From Basidiobolus ranarum (lineage: Eukaryota > Basidiobolomycota > Basidiobolomycetes > Basidiobolales): DNA of 21,513 bases. The notes beneath the pieces were generated by a model that had not been told where the DNA came from, searched no databases, and saw nothing but the letters and a program-made list of their open reading frames with translations. The translations under genes and the position numbers were made by a program. Numbering within the stretch: the stretch's first letter is position 1; every line of letters begins with the position of its first letter. Shown here in pieces: positions 1 through 9,950 of the stretch. The stretch spans positions 1-21,513 of the forward strand of contig JASJQH010007078.1 of assembly GCA_040143965.1 (NCBI GenBank). The letters run 5' to 3'.

Positions 1-233
1 AGAAGGGGTAGGTTATTTATTAAATACGTTGAAATCGTTAGGAATAAACGGCAGGTAAGTACTAGATGAAAGCAAGGAATGATAGATTACCCGTATAAGT
101 TGATAATTGTGTTAACTGTATTTACCTCAATCTATGGTGCACGTCAATAGTGGATAATTTACATCTATTGAATATGGTTAGTATATCCAGATTATCTCGA
201 CGCCCTTCTATAAACGATTCAGGATTGGAATAA
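1..233 (+). CDS. 3' end of an unidentified spliced gene (partial at left edge)
   Basis: The first 54 bases are open in two frames and are followed by a strong donor (CAG|GTAAGT, GT at 55-56). A matching acceptor ends at 189-190 (ATCCAG). In frame 2 the exon reads ...GVGYLLNTLKSLGINGR, and the last exon (191-233) adds a Ser/Arg-rich tail, RLSRRPSINDSGLE, ending at TAA 231-233. In frame 1 the same splice instead gives a longer tail ending at TAA 301-303. I prefer frame 2 because its codons look more usual and frame 1 uses AGG and CGG several times. I do not recognise the protein in either frame. The RRPS motif resembles a basophilic kinase site, which is only a resemblance. Confidence 0.4.
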
Positions 234-303
234 TCAAGAAACTGGTTGGAGAGGAGTATGTGGAAAGAGCGCTACGTTTAATGTTGCAATCAAATACGGG
301 TTA

Positions 304-935
304 AGGCCGCTTTATCTCTACAAATATTGAATCGAAAGTAGCACACACTTAAGGTTAGGTGATGGAGATGACCCATTGCAGTTACAGAAAACAACTGAAT
401 ACAGCAATCAACAGAAGCCCAGCCACCATTTAAAAATTTACTTTAACTCTTGGTATTTTTGTGCAACTACTTTTGGATTGTGCTTGTGACAGTTCGCGTG
501 GAATTGGATCATTGTTTCCTTATTTAGATGAATCCACCACCTCATTGACGTCTCATGCGAAAGCTAATGTACTAACTCAGAAAAATATCTCATTTGGTAG
601 CAGTTTGAAACACAAAACATACGCAAGATTATTATTTTCCATAATTTTTGGATCTTCCTTGAACTTAATAGTACCAAACTTGTGACAGATCATTCGATCG
701 TAATCTATTACCAGTATTGGTTCACTATTAATAACTGCATCCATTTTCTTGACAATCGCCGACCTTATAAAAGAGCAGCCTGTCTCCTCTTCATAGTGTA
801 ATATTGTGCCAAGAATTCACTTCGTTAACTTCACACGGAATACTTGATCCATTCTTTGTTATTAATTGGAGTCATCCGAGCTGTCCTCGATTTAACTCAT
901 TTAAGCCACGGCCAACCCTACGTTTTGTAAGCACA
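304..935. other. Intergenic stretch and promoter of the tetraspan-like gene
   Basis: No supported gene. A short plus-strand open frame at 461-685 has no family resemblance, no splice partners and a low-complexity composition. The only clear signal is a TATA-like element near 766. An open frame in phase with the next gene runs upstream to about 804 but contains no ATG before 936. Confidence 0.5.
766..773 (+). promoter_or_regulatory. TATA-like box
   Basis: TATAAAAG lies 163 bases upstream of the first ATG (936) of the four-helix membrane protein gene. This spacing fits a 5' UTR of roughly 130 bases. It is a sequence match only. Confidence 0.35.
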
Positions 936-1619
936 ATGGAAAAACCACACACATCCACCACCGCCTCTGATGACGAACTACAAAGTTATACTACAAAAAA
1001 ACGCCTTAAAATGCTCTGCACTATACTTCTTGGCATCCAACTAGTACGTATTTAAATGGTCCACTTGCAATAATAGAGTCCATACTAACATTCATATGTA
1101 GTTTATATCTCTAGCGATTTCAGTTATTTTGGGTATATCAGTGCGACATATCAGTCACGACCCATACTTACCAGGAAATGTACAAATTGACCTCAAGAAC
1201 CTGAGTGATACGCACTATATGTCTTTAGTTGGGTGTGTTTTAACCACCATCAATGCGATTGTGGGTCTTTTTGGAGTTCGAAAGGTAATAACTTCATACC
1301 TCGCACATTATGCTCGAGAAAGAGAGAAAACTAAATAATCGTTCATTAGGGTGGTTGTGACATGTTAAAAGTTTATGGGATATTTGGCATCATCATAGTA
1401 CTCATCAAGATAGCCTCGAGTTGTCTCTATATCATATGGCGTAGCAAATTTCATGCGATTCTTGTGGTGGCCCCAGTAAGTCAATATAGAAGAGATGATG
1501 ACATGGAGATTGTACTAACAGTTCGGTTTACCTAGTGTTTCGTTGATATTCTGTGCATGGTATGGATTTACCTCTATCGCAATCGTCTTAAGGAAATCAC
1601 CCATTTCATCAGCGTGTGA
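936..1619 (+). CDS. Small four-helix membrane protein of unknown function (166 aa)
   Basis: Four exons: 936-1043, 1102-1284, 1350-1475 and 1536-1619, all joined in phase 0. Donors are GTACGT, GTAATA and GTAAGT. Introns 1 and 3 carry TACTAAC branch points shortly before the acceptor. The protein starts with a hydrophilic Ser/Thr/Asp stretch (1-25) and then has four hydrophobic segments at about 26-48, 75-95, 102-124 and 134-155. The loop after helix 1 (HDPYLPGNVQIDL) is polar, and both ends are predicted cytosolic by the basic residues. The start is the first ATG in a frame that is open further upstream. Exon 2 would read through to a stop at 1336-1338 if intron 2 were retained, giving a two-helix form; the spliced model is preferred because exons 3 and 4 both encode membrane helices. 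The topology resembles tetraspan families, but there is no tetraspanin CCG motif and I do not recognise a family. Confidence 0.75.
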
Positions 1620-1942
1620 AACCACATTTACCCTTCGTTGTTTATATTGGTTCAATACCAAGGTTGATTTGAGATAGGTGTAAAATATTTGTAAATAAAT
1701 GAAAGTCGATCTATTTTAAACAACATAAATGAAGAATTTATATTTAGTATATGATAGTTTAATTTCATTACTAAATATATTATTGGATGTCAGTGATGAT
1801 GATAATGAGAAAGTGATGACCAAAAAGAATATTCTAATGCTTGGTTAGATCAACCCCATGTTCATGCGTGATGATTTCGATTCATCATGAAAATTTGATA
1901 TAATGGTTGCTGCTGAGGAGAGAGGTAAGTTACAACCTTACC
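1620..1942. other. Intergenic, 3' end of membrane gene and FKBP12 promoter
   Basis: Contains a poly(A) signal near 1694 and an AT-rich stretch with several TGATGA/TGATGATGA repeats (about 1794-1890). No gene or clear TATA box was found. Confidence 0.5.
1694..1699 (+). terminator. Poly(A) signal AATAAA
   Basis: AATAAA lies 75 bases after the stop codon of the four-helix membrane protein gene and is a plausible cleavage signal for it. Confidence 0.4.
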
Positions 1943-2461
1943 ATGGGAGTTACACGTCAAGTTTTGAAACGCGGTGCTGGCATTCTTTTCCCCAAAAAGG
2001 TACTCTATTGACTCTAACCTATGTAGTAGCGTTTATCTAACCATATTATTAATCCTAGGGTGATAGAGTGACCATGCATTATGTTGGTACAGTAAGTGAA
2101 TTTCCAATTTCAGAGCGGTTCATATCAGGGTTATTGACCATACAATTTTTTCAATAGTTGGAGAACGGTAAAAAGTTCGATTCTTCTCGTGATCGTGGCT
2201 CTCCTTTCCAATGCAGCATTGGTGTTGGACAAGTCATCCGTGGCTGGGATGAGGGTAAAGAAAATATTTATTATTAATGGAGGAATTACACTAATGGTTA
2301 TTATTGTTTATTCAACATTAGCTGTTCCTGAGATGTCTGTTGGTGAAGTTGCCAAGCTTACTATGACCGGAGACTATGCTTATGGCAAGCGTGGTGTTCC
2401 AGGTGTCATTCCCGAGGATGCTACTTTGATTTTCGAAGTTGAATTACTTGCTGTTAACTAG
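1943..2461 (+). CDS. FKBP12, FK506/rapamycin-binding peptidyl-prolyl isomerase (108 aa)
   Basis: Four exons: 1943-1999, 2059-2091, 2158-2254 and 2322-2461. The spliced protein is 108 aa, exactly the usual FKBP12 length, and is one FKBP fold. It catalyses cis-trans isomerisation of prolyl bonds in the cytosol. In fungi it is the receptor through which FK506 inhibits calcineurin and rapamycin inhibits TOR. Residues known to line the drug/proline pocket are all present at the human positions: Y27, F37, D38, F47, V56, I57, W60 (motif GQVIRGW), Y83, I92 and F100. The C-terminus carries [16 protein letters not shown]. The start ATG sits in a good context (accATGG) and gives the standard MGVT start. 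Intron 3 splits a codon, giving Ala where many relatives have Gly (GWDEA versus GWDEG). This is a compact single-domain form with no targeting signal. Very secure. Confidence 0.97.
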
Positions 2462-2977
2462 ACATCATCTATTTAATAAAATAGTCACTGACACTATATA
2501 TTTAATCCATTTACTTTTATGGCTTTAAGCAGGTTGATCATGTTTGACCTTAATTTTCACTTTCCGCTTTCTACTTGCCACTCCATTCTAATTTACAGAT
2601 CTAATGAATTATGTGAAACAGTATAATATAGTATTGTTATCTGGACACCCAATACCCCATCATTTGTTGATGCAATTCAATGGCCATAATTTGTGGGGAG
2701 TGTGGATAGATTTTATTATCGACAATGAGGCAATAATGAGGGTTGATCGATCCGACATCTCATTGGTAGTAGTAGCAGTATGGTCATCAAAGGGTATCTT
2801 TTGAAAGACAAAAAGACAGCACCAGTTGAAATGAAAAAGAAGCAGTATCTTCAGTTGCAATCAATATAGTTATAAAATATACAGGGGATATATATCCAGC
2901 AATAAATGAAGTAATATTTATGAAGCATGGAATGTAAGATAAACCAAAGAATATATGATGATAAAGAAAGTTCCTAT
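2462..2977. other. Convergent intergenic region
   Basis: Lies between the FKBP12 stop and the stop of the minus-strand gene that follows. Short open frames on both strands (2604-2804 plus, 2660-2981 minus) show no conserved motif, no splice support and overlap one another. I see nothing else here. Confidence 0.5.
2475..2480 (+). terminator. Poly(A) signal AATAAA
   Basis: AATAAA lies only 13 bases after the FKBP12 stop codon. Plausible but unusually close; cleavage would still leave a short 3' UTR. Confidence 0.35.
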
Positions 2978-3617
2978 TCAATAAACAGAATGATTGCCTA
3001 TTTTTTCGCTGGTTTCTTTTCTCGAAGAGATTTTGTCATTTTTTTTCCCATTTTTCTTGGCATAAAGTAGAGTTGACTTCTTTTTCATTTCTTCTGGATG
3101 AAGACGAATATAGTGGGGGTCATCGAAATAGAACCACATGGTTTCGGACCTTTTTCGAAATAGTGGAGGTATGTGAGTGAGTGGGTGAATAAATAACTGA
3201 ACCACTGGGGTTAAGTAAGCAAAAACGATAAAGGCTCCCGGAGCGTGTACACACTGACTGATATAGAGATTGACTTTATATCGCAGCGAACTTACGAAGG
3301 AGCGTTTTACGAACCACTCGTTCATCTTCAGAGTAATCAAGATAACGTGTTAATGTCTTTCGCACACGGCGTTCACTTCTTCCCGATCTTCGATCACCAT
3401 AGTAAATCTGAGCAATTTGATAGATTTCGCCTGATTGAAAGCGACGACTCCAATGTTCTTCTGGAATGTCTAGGCGAGCGTGGGTCGACTCTTCATCATG
3501 AAAATCCATTGTACATCTCTTCTTATGACTAGAACTAGGGGTATCTGGATTTCGAGAGCGTATCAAAGAATAGAATTTGTGAGCATCTTGGAGCAGAGTG
3601 GAGGGTGGAAGTGACAT
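2978..3617 (-). CDS. Unrecognised basic protein, two exons (182 aa)
   Basis: Exon 1 runs 3617 to 3296 and exon 2 runs 3204 to 2978. The donor is a consensus GTAAGT; the acceptor is CCCCAG, preceded by a TTACTTAAC branch-like site. The exon 1 product (107 aa) is rich in Arg and charged helices (HARLDIPEEHWSRRFQSGEI, then an Arg/Asp-rich run up to RYLDYSEDERVVRKTL). Exon 2 contains WFYFDDPHYIRLHPEEMKKK and ends in a Lys-rich tail. I do not recognise a family; nothing suggests a membrane segment apart from a short hydrophobic stretch at the exon 2 start. The acceptor choice is not certain: a second AG (TTCAG) 8 bases on shifts frame. The Lys-rich end lies on A-runs, where a one-base change would replace the tail with ...SLREKKPAKK and a nearby stop. 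Exon 1 is the better supported half. Confidence 0.55.
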
Positions 3618-4455
3618 GTTTCAAATAAAGGTGGGTGAATGACAAGAGAATTAACAAGTAATCTTGAGTGAGAGAGAAATATCAGTTTGCGGTACTAAGT
3701 ACAACTTGCTCTGATGCAGTTGGAGGAATATTTATACTTCACTCGCTCTTAACTTTCATAGAAGTGATTGAAATTTAATCTATTAAACCCGTTAAGTATG
3801 TCGTACAATTCAAGTTAAATATCCACTAATGAACACTCAAGTGGCCCTGATACATATTGCTTTCCCTTCAAGTGATGCACGAATTAGTAATTACCCAAGC
3901 CATCCTCTTGACTAGATCCTTTAGGATTAGCAATCCCGCTTCATTAGAGTTGTCTTTGTCATACGAACTTTTTAAACCCCAGTCGTTGTTGAAGTCAGTA
4001 CTAACCGCAAAGTTGTCTGCAATAATTGGCATAATGAGCACAAAGTTGGTGGCGGAACATGCATAATATTTGATCAACTAGCAAACTATATACAGGAGAT
4101 GTAGAGATACAGTGGAAATACGTAGCCACTTGATGTGAGAAAAAAAGAATTATGCAGGAGAATGATTAATTTTAGGGGTGTAACATCAATAATGGTTTAC
4201 ATCATAACTGCGCTAAATGAAATCAAATTTCAGTCACAAAAACGCTCTACATTACTTCATGTCAACGAATCACTTGCCTCTTAAATGTGGAGAGGTCAGA
4301 CCATATTAATTAAGAGCAAAACTGAATTCGTATTTTTAGATTTTAATATCAAATATACACCATTATATGCCACTAGAGCACATAAGCACAAACCGTCAAG
4401 TTTGAAAGACCGCACATTGAGGATAAGAGTAAGATAGGTAGAGTATATTCAACTG
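3618..4455. other. Intergenic region upstream of the 182-aa gene
   Basis: Separates two minus-strand genes: the promoter of the 182-aa gene (near 3618-3740) and the 3' flank of the FLVCR-like gene (towards 4455). Overlapping open frames at about 3857-4077 on both strands have no family features. No repeat or RNA gene was recognised. Confidence 0.5.
3731..3736 (-). promoter_or_regulatory. TATA-like box (minus strand)
   Basis: Minus-strand TATAAA lies 114 bases upstream of the ATG (3617) of the unrecognised 182-aa gene. Sequence match only. Confidence 0.3.
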
Positions 4456-6159
4456 TTACGCAGTAACTTTAGGCTTCGATGTAGTAGGACCAGCTCTAAA
4501 CTCCGAAGAATTCTGTCGGCGATTCTCTGACTTGAAAAATACCAGCCCTAAAAGGCAGACTACGCCCACTAACACTGCGGAAAAGATCAAAGCGTTTCGC
4601 ATACTATATGGTGGATGGGACTCGGGGCCTGCTCGGAGTGCATCCATAATGAACATGATAATGAAGCCGAATAATTGGGCCACCATCCATAAAATTCCAC
4701 TACTAGTACCCTCAGCTACTGGATAAGTGGTTTCGACTCCTAATTCTAGACATACTGGAAGTCCAGCAAACGCTAGCATTCCGATGGCTCCAAAGTTGAC
4801 ACAAATCCCGGCATAATCATGCTCTCTAACTGGTTGGTAATTGTCGTCAAAAGCTTGAACCTGGTTTTAGATAGAAGGAAAAGCTTTACTTACTAGTAAA
4901 GATCAGTGCAATCAAACATAATGGAAGCAGAGTAATCAACATCCGGAATACACCCAAAAAGTTTCTGCTTCTATCAAGGTAGAAGCCACAGATACCTATA
5001 GATACTCTATTAGTAACCACATCAAAGATGTTGATAAATATACGTAATAATCTTACCTCCGCCAACTAAACCAGCAACGATTAGAACAACTCCGAATATA
5101 CTTCCATCGTTATCTGAATATCCAAACGGGTTTATGAACTCTGAGAGTAACGTCACAATATCATTAAACATTCCAACAACCACTCCAAAGATCAAAGTTA
5201 AAATCAAAAAGTGAGGAAGTTTCAAGCATGCTTTTAACCCTGGTATAAAAGGTTCTGAAGGTTCTGAAGCGGTCAATGAAGGTGGTGAGGCGGGTCGCTT
5301 AGGTATAATTAACGTGGGTATGGTTACAGCTGTAGTGAATATAGCAGCGGCAAGAAGCTGAAATTATAAAGTTAATACAGAGAGCTGAATGAACAGTAAC
5401 AGACACGTCACATACTGCGTTGGGAAATTCATTTGGTGTGGTGCATACTGAGGTCGCCAGGACCATCCCAACAGCTGAACCTAAAGGATTGGCTATTTCG
5501 CAAGTGTTAATCGAGTCTTCAATTTACAGGGTAGCTGATATATATTATTATCAGAGAAGCATATAAACAAACCTAAAGAAGCAACAGTGTTTGCAAGTGC
5601 ACGCTCGTTGTCTGCAAACCACACGGCAGCCATTTTAGTAGGAGCATTCAGAACAAAAGTCTGAGCAGCACCAGCCATTATCTAGTAAACAAGATATTAG
5701 CATTTATTGAATGATTTTTTATGTAACGTGACTTTCATATACCTGACCCAGAAATGCAAGAGCAATCTTACCACCACTGTGTTCCTCGCCGATAAATGTT
5801 CCAAAATATCTTATCCAGGCACCTAGGATTTGAAGAAACCCACCTATGAGCAAGGCTGTTTTAAGACCTTTCTCATCAAGTACCCAACTACTCAGTAAAG
5901 AAAAGAAGACAAACATGAGCATATACAAACTACTCAAAAGGTTGATAACGGTCATAGGAACGTTGTAGTAGCTTTGCGCTTGTGTGGATACCGAAGAGAA
6001 AGTTACCCATAGAACTGAAGCAGCAATATTAAGTAGAAAAACTGAAAACACAACCAAGAATCTAATTTTATAGACTCGGAATTGTGTTGGTTCAGCGTCT
6101 TTTAAAGAAGCAAGCTCTTCGGCAAGAGATCTTTCTTCAGGGTGTTTTTCCTCGACCAT
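4456..6159 (-). CDS. SLC49/FLVCR-like major facilitator transporter (467 aa)
   Basis: Six exons: 6159-5743, 5681-5573, 5492-5416, 5357-5057, 4995-4894 and 4853-4456. The product has an acidic cytosolic N-terminus (1-30) and about twelve hydrophobic segments in two six-helix halves. A long Pro/Ser-rich loop (near IIPKRPASPPS) separates the halves, and a charged C-terminal tail follows. Family marks are the Trp in helix 1 (AASVLWVTFSS), the segment NAPTKMAAVWFADNERALAN, and the late motif ETTYPVAEGTSSGILW, which is typical of the FLVCR/SLC49 group. Animal members move choline, ethanolamine, haem or pyridoxine-like substrates; the fungal substrate cannot be read from sequence. The start is the only ATG at the head of a long first exon. 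Intron 5 is only 40 nt and ends at an AAG rather than a CAG seven bases upstream (see findings). Very likely SLC49 rather than generic MFS. Confidence 0.9.
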
Positions 6160-6570
6160 TGTGAAAGATACTACTATCTCAGACCACGGGCTTATAAAGA
6201 AAAATCTTCAAGGGTTCAATAGAAATGGAAGAAGGAGCTGTCTAGCCTCAAAAAACAAAAGCCTAGTGTTGTTTGTACGGTTGTCCCATATTGTGAAAAT
6301 CGAAATTCCCTTTCTAAATCACATCCAGATCCATTCAAGAAGTTTCCGATAAGGTGATACCAAATCAGAGACATTTCGTATAAAGCTAGACTCTGGAGTT
6401 ACTGAGTTGATTTCTTTCTCTACAGCTTTGCCTTGAGATTTGATGTTTATGTTTAAGCATATTGGAGCCCTTGATATTGATTAAATTTCAAGGTTCAATT
6501 AAACTTAAGTGATTTAAGAAGCAATTGGCTCATGCTCAGGGTCATGGCATGTGGCAAACATGCTTATTCT

Positions 6571-6622
6571 ATTTATATTCCGATCTATACCTCTTGATTT
6601 ATATTCCGATTTATACATCTAA
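6571..6622 (+). repeat. 26-base tandem direct repeat, two copies
   Basis: ATTTATATTCCGAT starts at 6571 and again at 6597. The two copies are adjacent and agree at most positions, differing mainly in the second half. No ORF or known element is attached; it looks like a simple local duplication. Confidence 0.7.
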
Positions 6623-6698
6623 ATCTTGGCATTTTACTGAATAAGACAGATTAGCCTTAAGCGCATTTATCCACATGACTCCCATGTTCTCAGCCCAG

Positions 6699-6710
6699 CC
6701 CTAACCCTAA
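6699..6710 (+). promoter_or_regulatory. Telomere-like double CCCTAA motif (telo-box candidate)
   Basis: CCCTAACCCTAA is two perfect units of the common fungal telomere repeat TTAGGG read on the other strand. Such short internal copies are bound by TRF/Tbf1-like factors in some fungi and plants. Two units can also occur by chance, and no regulated function is shown. Confidence 0.3.
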
Positions 6711-7514
6711 ATTAGACAATGAGATAAGTGGTAAGTTCACTCTTGTATGAGCTTAGGTTTAGTTCTGATTCTTGAATGGAACTAAGGCTAAGGGTTCCGG
6801 ATTCGGGGTTCGGGATTCTGACAATGGCGGTTGCAGATTCGCACTTGGAATGAGAGGATGATAATGGTTATAAGCACAGTAGCACATGAGCATAATTGCA
6901 TTTGAAGTAATGGTCAAAGTAATGATCAATTGGTGCATAACCCGACATGGATATGCCATCCAAGACTGTAGTGACAGCTCTATGATGTGTAATGCCAACT
7001 ACAAACCCACCCTTACCTAACTCCAACGTTATCATAGAAAAGGTTATTTTCATCCATGAATTTCTAATCGCAATCCCCATAAAGAAATCCATCATAACTG
7101 AGCCAATAGCGCTGCCTTATATCCACCTTACTATCCATTTCTTTAAGTAAATCCCTAGCCTTTCTTAATAACTCCATTAATTTAGCAAATTTGATGGGGA
7201 GCGCAAAAACGTACTATAGAAATTCCCTAACTAGCCTCCCTTTTACATTCAACTCTCCCTGGTCACTTAATCCTCCCTGTCCTCCCCTCAACTCCCCATT
7301 GCCCCCGTCTATCTTTGGTTTTAATAAACCGCGATTTTCTTGTTTGCTTTACTTTCTTTACCCATATTAGAGATTGTATCCATCTCCTTTACATACTATT
7401 TTCATCTCGAAGGTTTTGAAAGTTTCCCGTCCTTTCCCTGTCCACCTTTTCTGTGACCAGTACTTTAGCGCCTTTTCAAACTCTATCTATACTTTATAGT
7501 CGTAAGCGATAAAT

Positions 7515-9047
7515 ATGGGCTTTCTATTTTCTTCGTTGAGAGGGGCGAATAATAGTACTACTAACAGTCCCAATACTTGCAACACTGAGAATGCTCCAGA
7601 GTTCTACATAAACTTTGAAAGTATGTATTATTTTAGATACAAAGGTTTCATCCGGTTTAGTGTCAACGGAGGATAGTACAAATTGGAGGTCTAACGGTAT
7701 CAATTTTGGATTTATTTTTAGACCCAGTTCCGTCTTCAGATGAAGCACAAGTTTATGAACGTGTTTTGAGATTGTTACAACCTACAACTTCCATTATAGC
7801 TTCGCTTCGTCAATATAAAGGTTGTGCGGATGTGATTCGACAGGTACGTTTGGCTTTGGTACAATTGAGAATAGTTATGCCCTGAGACTGACTTTTATGG
7901 TAGGCTATATCTACACCAAATCCGGAAACTGAGCAAGCAGCGTGGAGGGAATTGACACCTGCCGTTGCCGATCTCAAGCGGTTTTATGAATTTGCTGCTG
8001 TATTAGGTATGCTTTGGTTGGTCATCTGGTTGGAATGTCGTTACTGATGTGAATATATGTAATTTTGGAATTCAGAGGAAGCTGTTCCTGAGCTTTTGCA
8101 GCCATTATGTCAAGGGAATGCCAATCAAAACATTGACAAATATCAAGCGTTGGCAAAACTCTTTGCTGATATTCTTGACTTTGTCTTTGAATTTGACGAG
8201 TTGAAGGTAAGCAATTATATCTGGTTGATGTCATATATGTGAACTAACTGGTATATATACCACGCCGCTTATAGATGGCTAATCCAGCTATTCAGAATGA
8301 TTTCTCATACTATCGCCGCTCTTTGAGTCGTTTCAAGATGACCAACTCCGTAAGATTGAATAGATATGTTGCATATTCGAGAACATGCCATTCTAACAAT
8401 TCACATGATATTAGACACAAGCAAGCGAGTCAGTTGTGCAAGATGAGCTTGCCAATAGGATGTCTTTATTCTATGCTTATCATACTCCAATGCTAAAGAC
8501 AGTCATTGAAGCCGTAGCAGAGTTTGTAAACAAGGTTTGTGGAAGTCTTTGTATTCATCACCTCCGTCTTAAGTTTAATACTAAGGCATGAATATACAGC
8601 AAAACGAAGGTAAAAACGTCGCCGAATGTTTATCTGTGATCACACTCGCCTGCTTCAGCGCTGTCACCAAACAGGGGTATGTTGTCGATTTGATTAACTT
8701 TTATCTCATTCGGCTTAGGACTAACTGCTCTGATAGGTCAAAATCACCCGAATTTAATGATTTCTGTCAAAGAGTAATGGTCGCGTGTACCGTTTTGTAC
8801 GATCATATCCACCCAAGCGGTGTGTTCAATAGGAACTCTACTATCAACGTAAGTTCATGGCCTCCAGGTTAATCTTTCTCTACTTGCACTAATGATTTGG
8901 GTTATTTAGGTCCGTAACGTCATTAGAGCTGTTCAAACCCAAGGAGCTAACTGTAAGGACACTCTTCTTTGTGCCTTGCGTTTTAACAGTAAGCATTTGA
9001 ATGATGAGGACACCCCCAAGCAAATCAAAGCTATGCTCAACGAGTAG
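7515..9047 (+). CDS. CYRI/FAM49 family Rac1-interacting protein (327 aa)
   Basis: Nine exons: 7515-7620, 7722-7843, 7904-8006, 8076-8206, 8275-8349, 8415-8534, 8600-8676, 8737-8848 and 8910-9047. The spliced length of 327 aa matches animal CYRI-A/B (about 323). The protein is one DUF1394 domain (CYFIP-related Rac1 interactor). Animal CYRI binds active Rac1 at the membrane and damps SCAR/WAVE-driven actin branching. Visible marks: an N-terminal MG that could be myristoylated as in CYRI-B; EFYINFEN near 30; the segment [12 protein letters not shown], whose paired Arg (R168, R169) matches the Rac1-contact Arg pair of animal [17 protein letters not shown]; and a C-terminus with [10 protein letters not shown]. 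Introns are 57-101 nt, with clear CTAAC branch points in some. No key residue looks missing. Dikarya model fungi are not known to me to carry this family. Confidence 0.95.
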
Positions 9048-9950
9048 AGTACTCGCATCGCGCGGCCAATATGACGACGATTGCGTACGCAGCAACAATT
9101 TCAACATCTTTAGTGGCTACCTATATTCCCTTCAATCTTGGCATTTTAATATTTTTTTGATATATCTTTTTACGCATCCCTTTGACTGGTATAATTCTAC
9201 TTTAATTGCTTAAATAGTCCACGCTCTTATTTTCCTGTTGATTACGTGAAAATTGAAATGGATCCACACCTCATTCTAATCTTTATTTAGCCAAAAGCGA
9301 ACATCCTGGTGATGGTCTACTGTCAACCGTTGGCTTGCTTGAGTTTTTTATTACCGTATATCCACACCGCACCTATTTCTCTTTTTTATCTCTTTGTTAT
9401 TGCGTATTCTTTCACCGCCTGATCGTTTTGTCTTTCTGAGAGCATTCTATTGTTGTAACTTCCCTAATCTTGGCCGCGGATGTGGTACTAGTATTCATCT
9501 TTTCATTGCCTTTCTTTTATCGTAGTATTTATTCATTCTACAACTCACTATTGTTATTAATTCATGTACTTTGTCCATCCAAGTTTATTGGTAACTTCTG
9601 ATTATTATCATACAATGCATTTTAAACTTACTTGTGCCAATACCGTATACATATATTATCCATCAACGATGCAACCTATTGTAGAGTTTATGCTGTGTTC
9701 TTGTGTATTTTCTCGAATGCCGTAAATTACTTGTGTTTATAGTGTTGCGGCATGTAGAAACCAATCGCTCAGGCTTCTCAATCATCTGAATAAAATCGGT
9801 GATAAGAAAAAAATTCACACAATTTATGATACTGGATGTTTGATAATTAAGGAAAGTAAAGCAGTCAAAATTTTAGTTGGAGTGTTCCAGACCTTTGGTG
9901 GATGATATCTACCGAGAAATTTTGCGCGTGAACCTATCGTCTACTCCAAC
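9048..9950. other. Intergenic, CYRI 3' flank and TrhO promoter
   Basis: About 900 bases, T-rich on the plus strand. No supported gene. A short open frame at 9001-9213 overlaps the CYRI last exon in another frame and is a shadow. No clear TATA box close to the next start. Confidence 0.5.

Larger units (their letters stand above)
6160..7514. other. Long divergent promoter region between FLVCR-like and CYRI genes
   Basis: About 1.35 kb without a supported gene. It holds a 26-base tandem duplication (6571-6622), two telomere-like CCCTAA units (6699-6710), and a C/T-rich tract (about 7245-7310) just upstream of the CYRI gene. Open frames on the minus strand (6759-7095) overlap in different frames and show no recognisable domain. 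It probably serves as the promoter for both neighbours. Confidence 0.5.

Noticed and set aside
461-685. 74-codon open frame on the plus strand
   Set aside because: No recognisable motif, low-complexity composition, no splice partner; lies in the intergenic region before the tetraspan-like gene.
1794-1890. Box C/D snoRNA suggested by repeated TGATGA
   Set aside because: No paired CTGA box D with terminal stem could be identified; the repeats look like simple AT-rich sequence.
3245-3532. 95-codon plus-strand open frame
   Set aside because: Antisense shadow of exon 1 of the minus-strand 182-aa gene, which has better codon composition and a consensus donor.
6759-7095. Overlapping minus-strand open frames as a gene or gene relic
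   Set aside because: Two frames overlap each other without homology I can name, and splice signals do not link them to anything.
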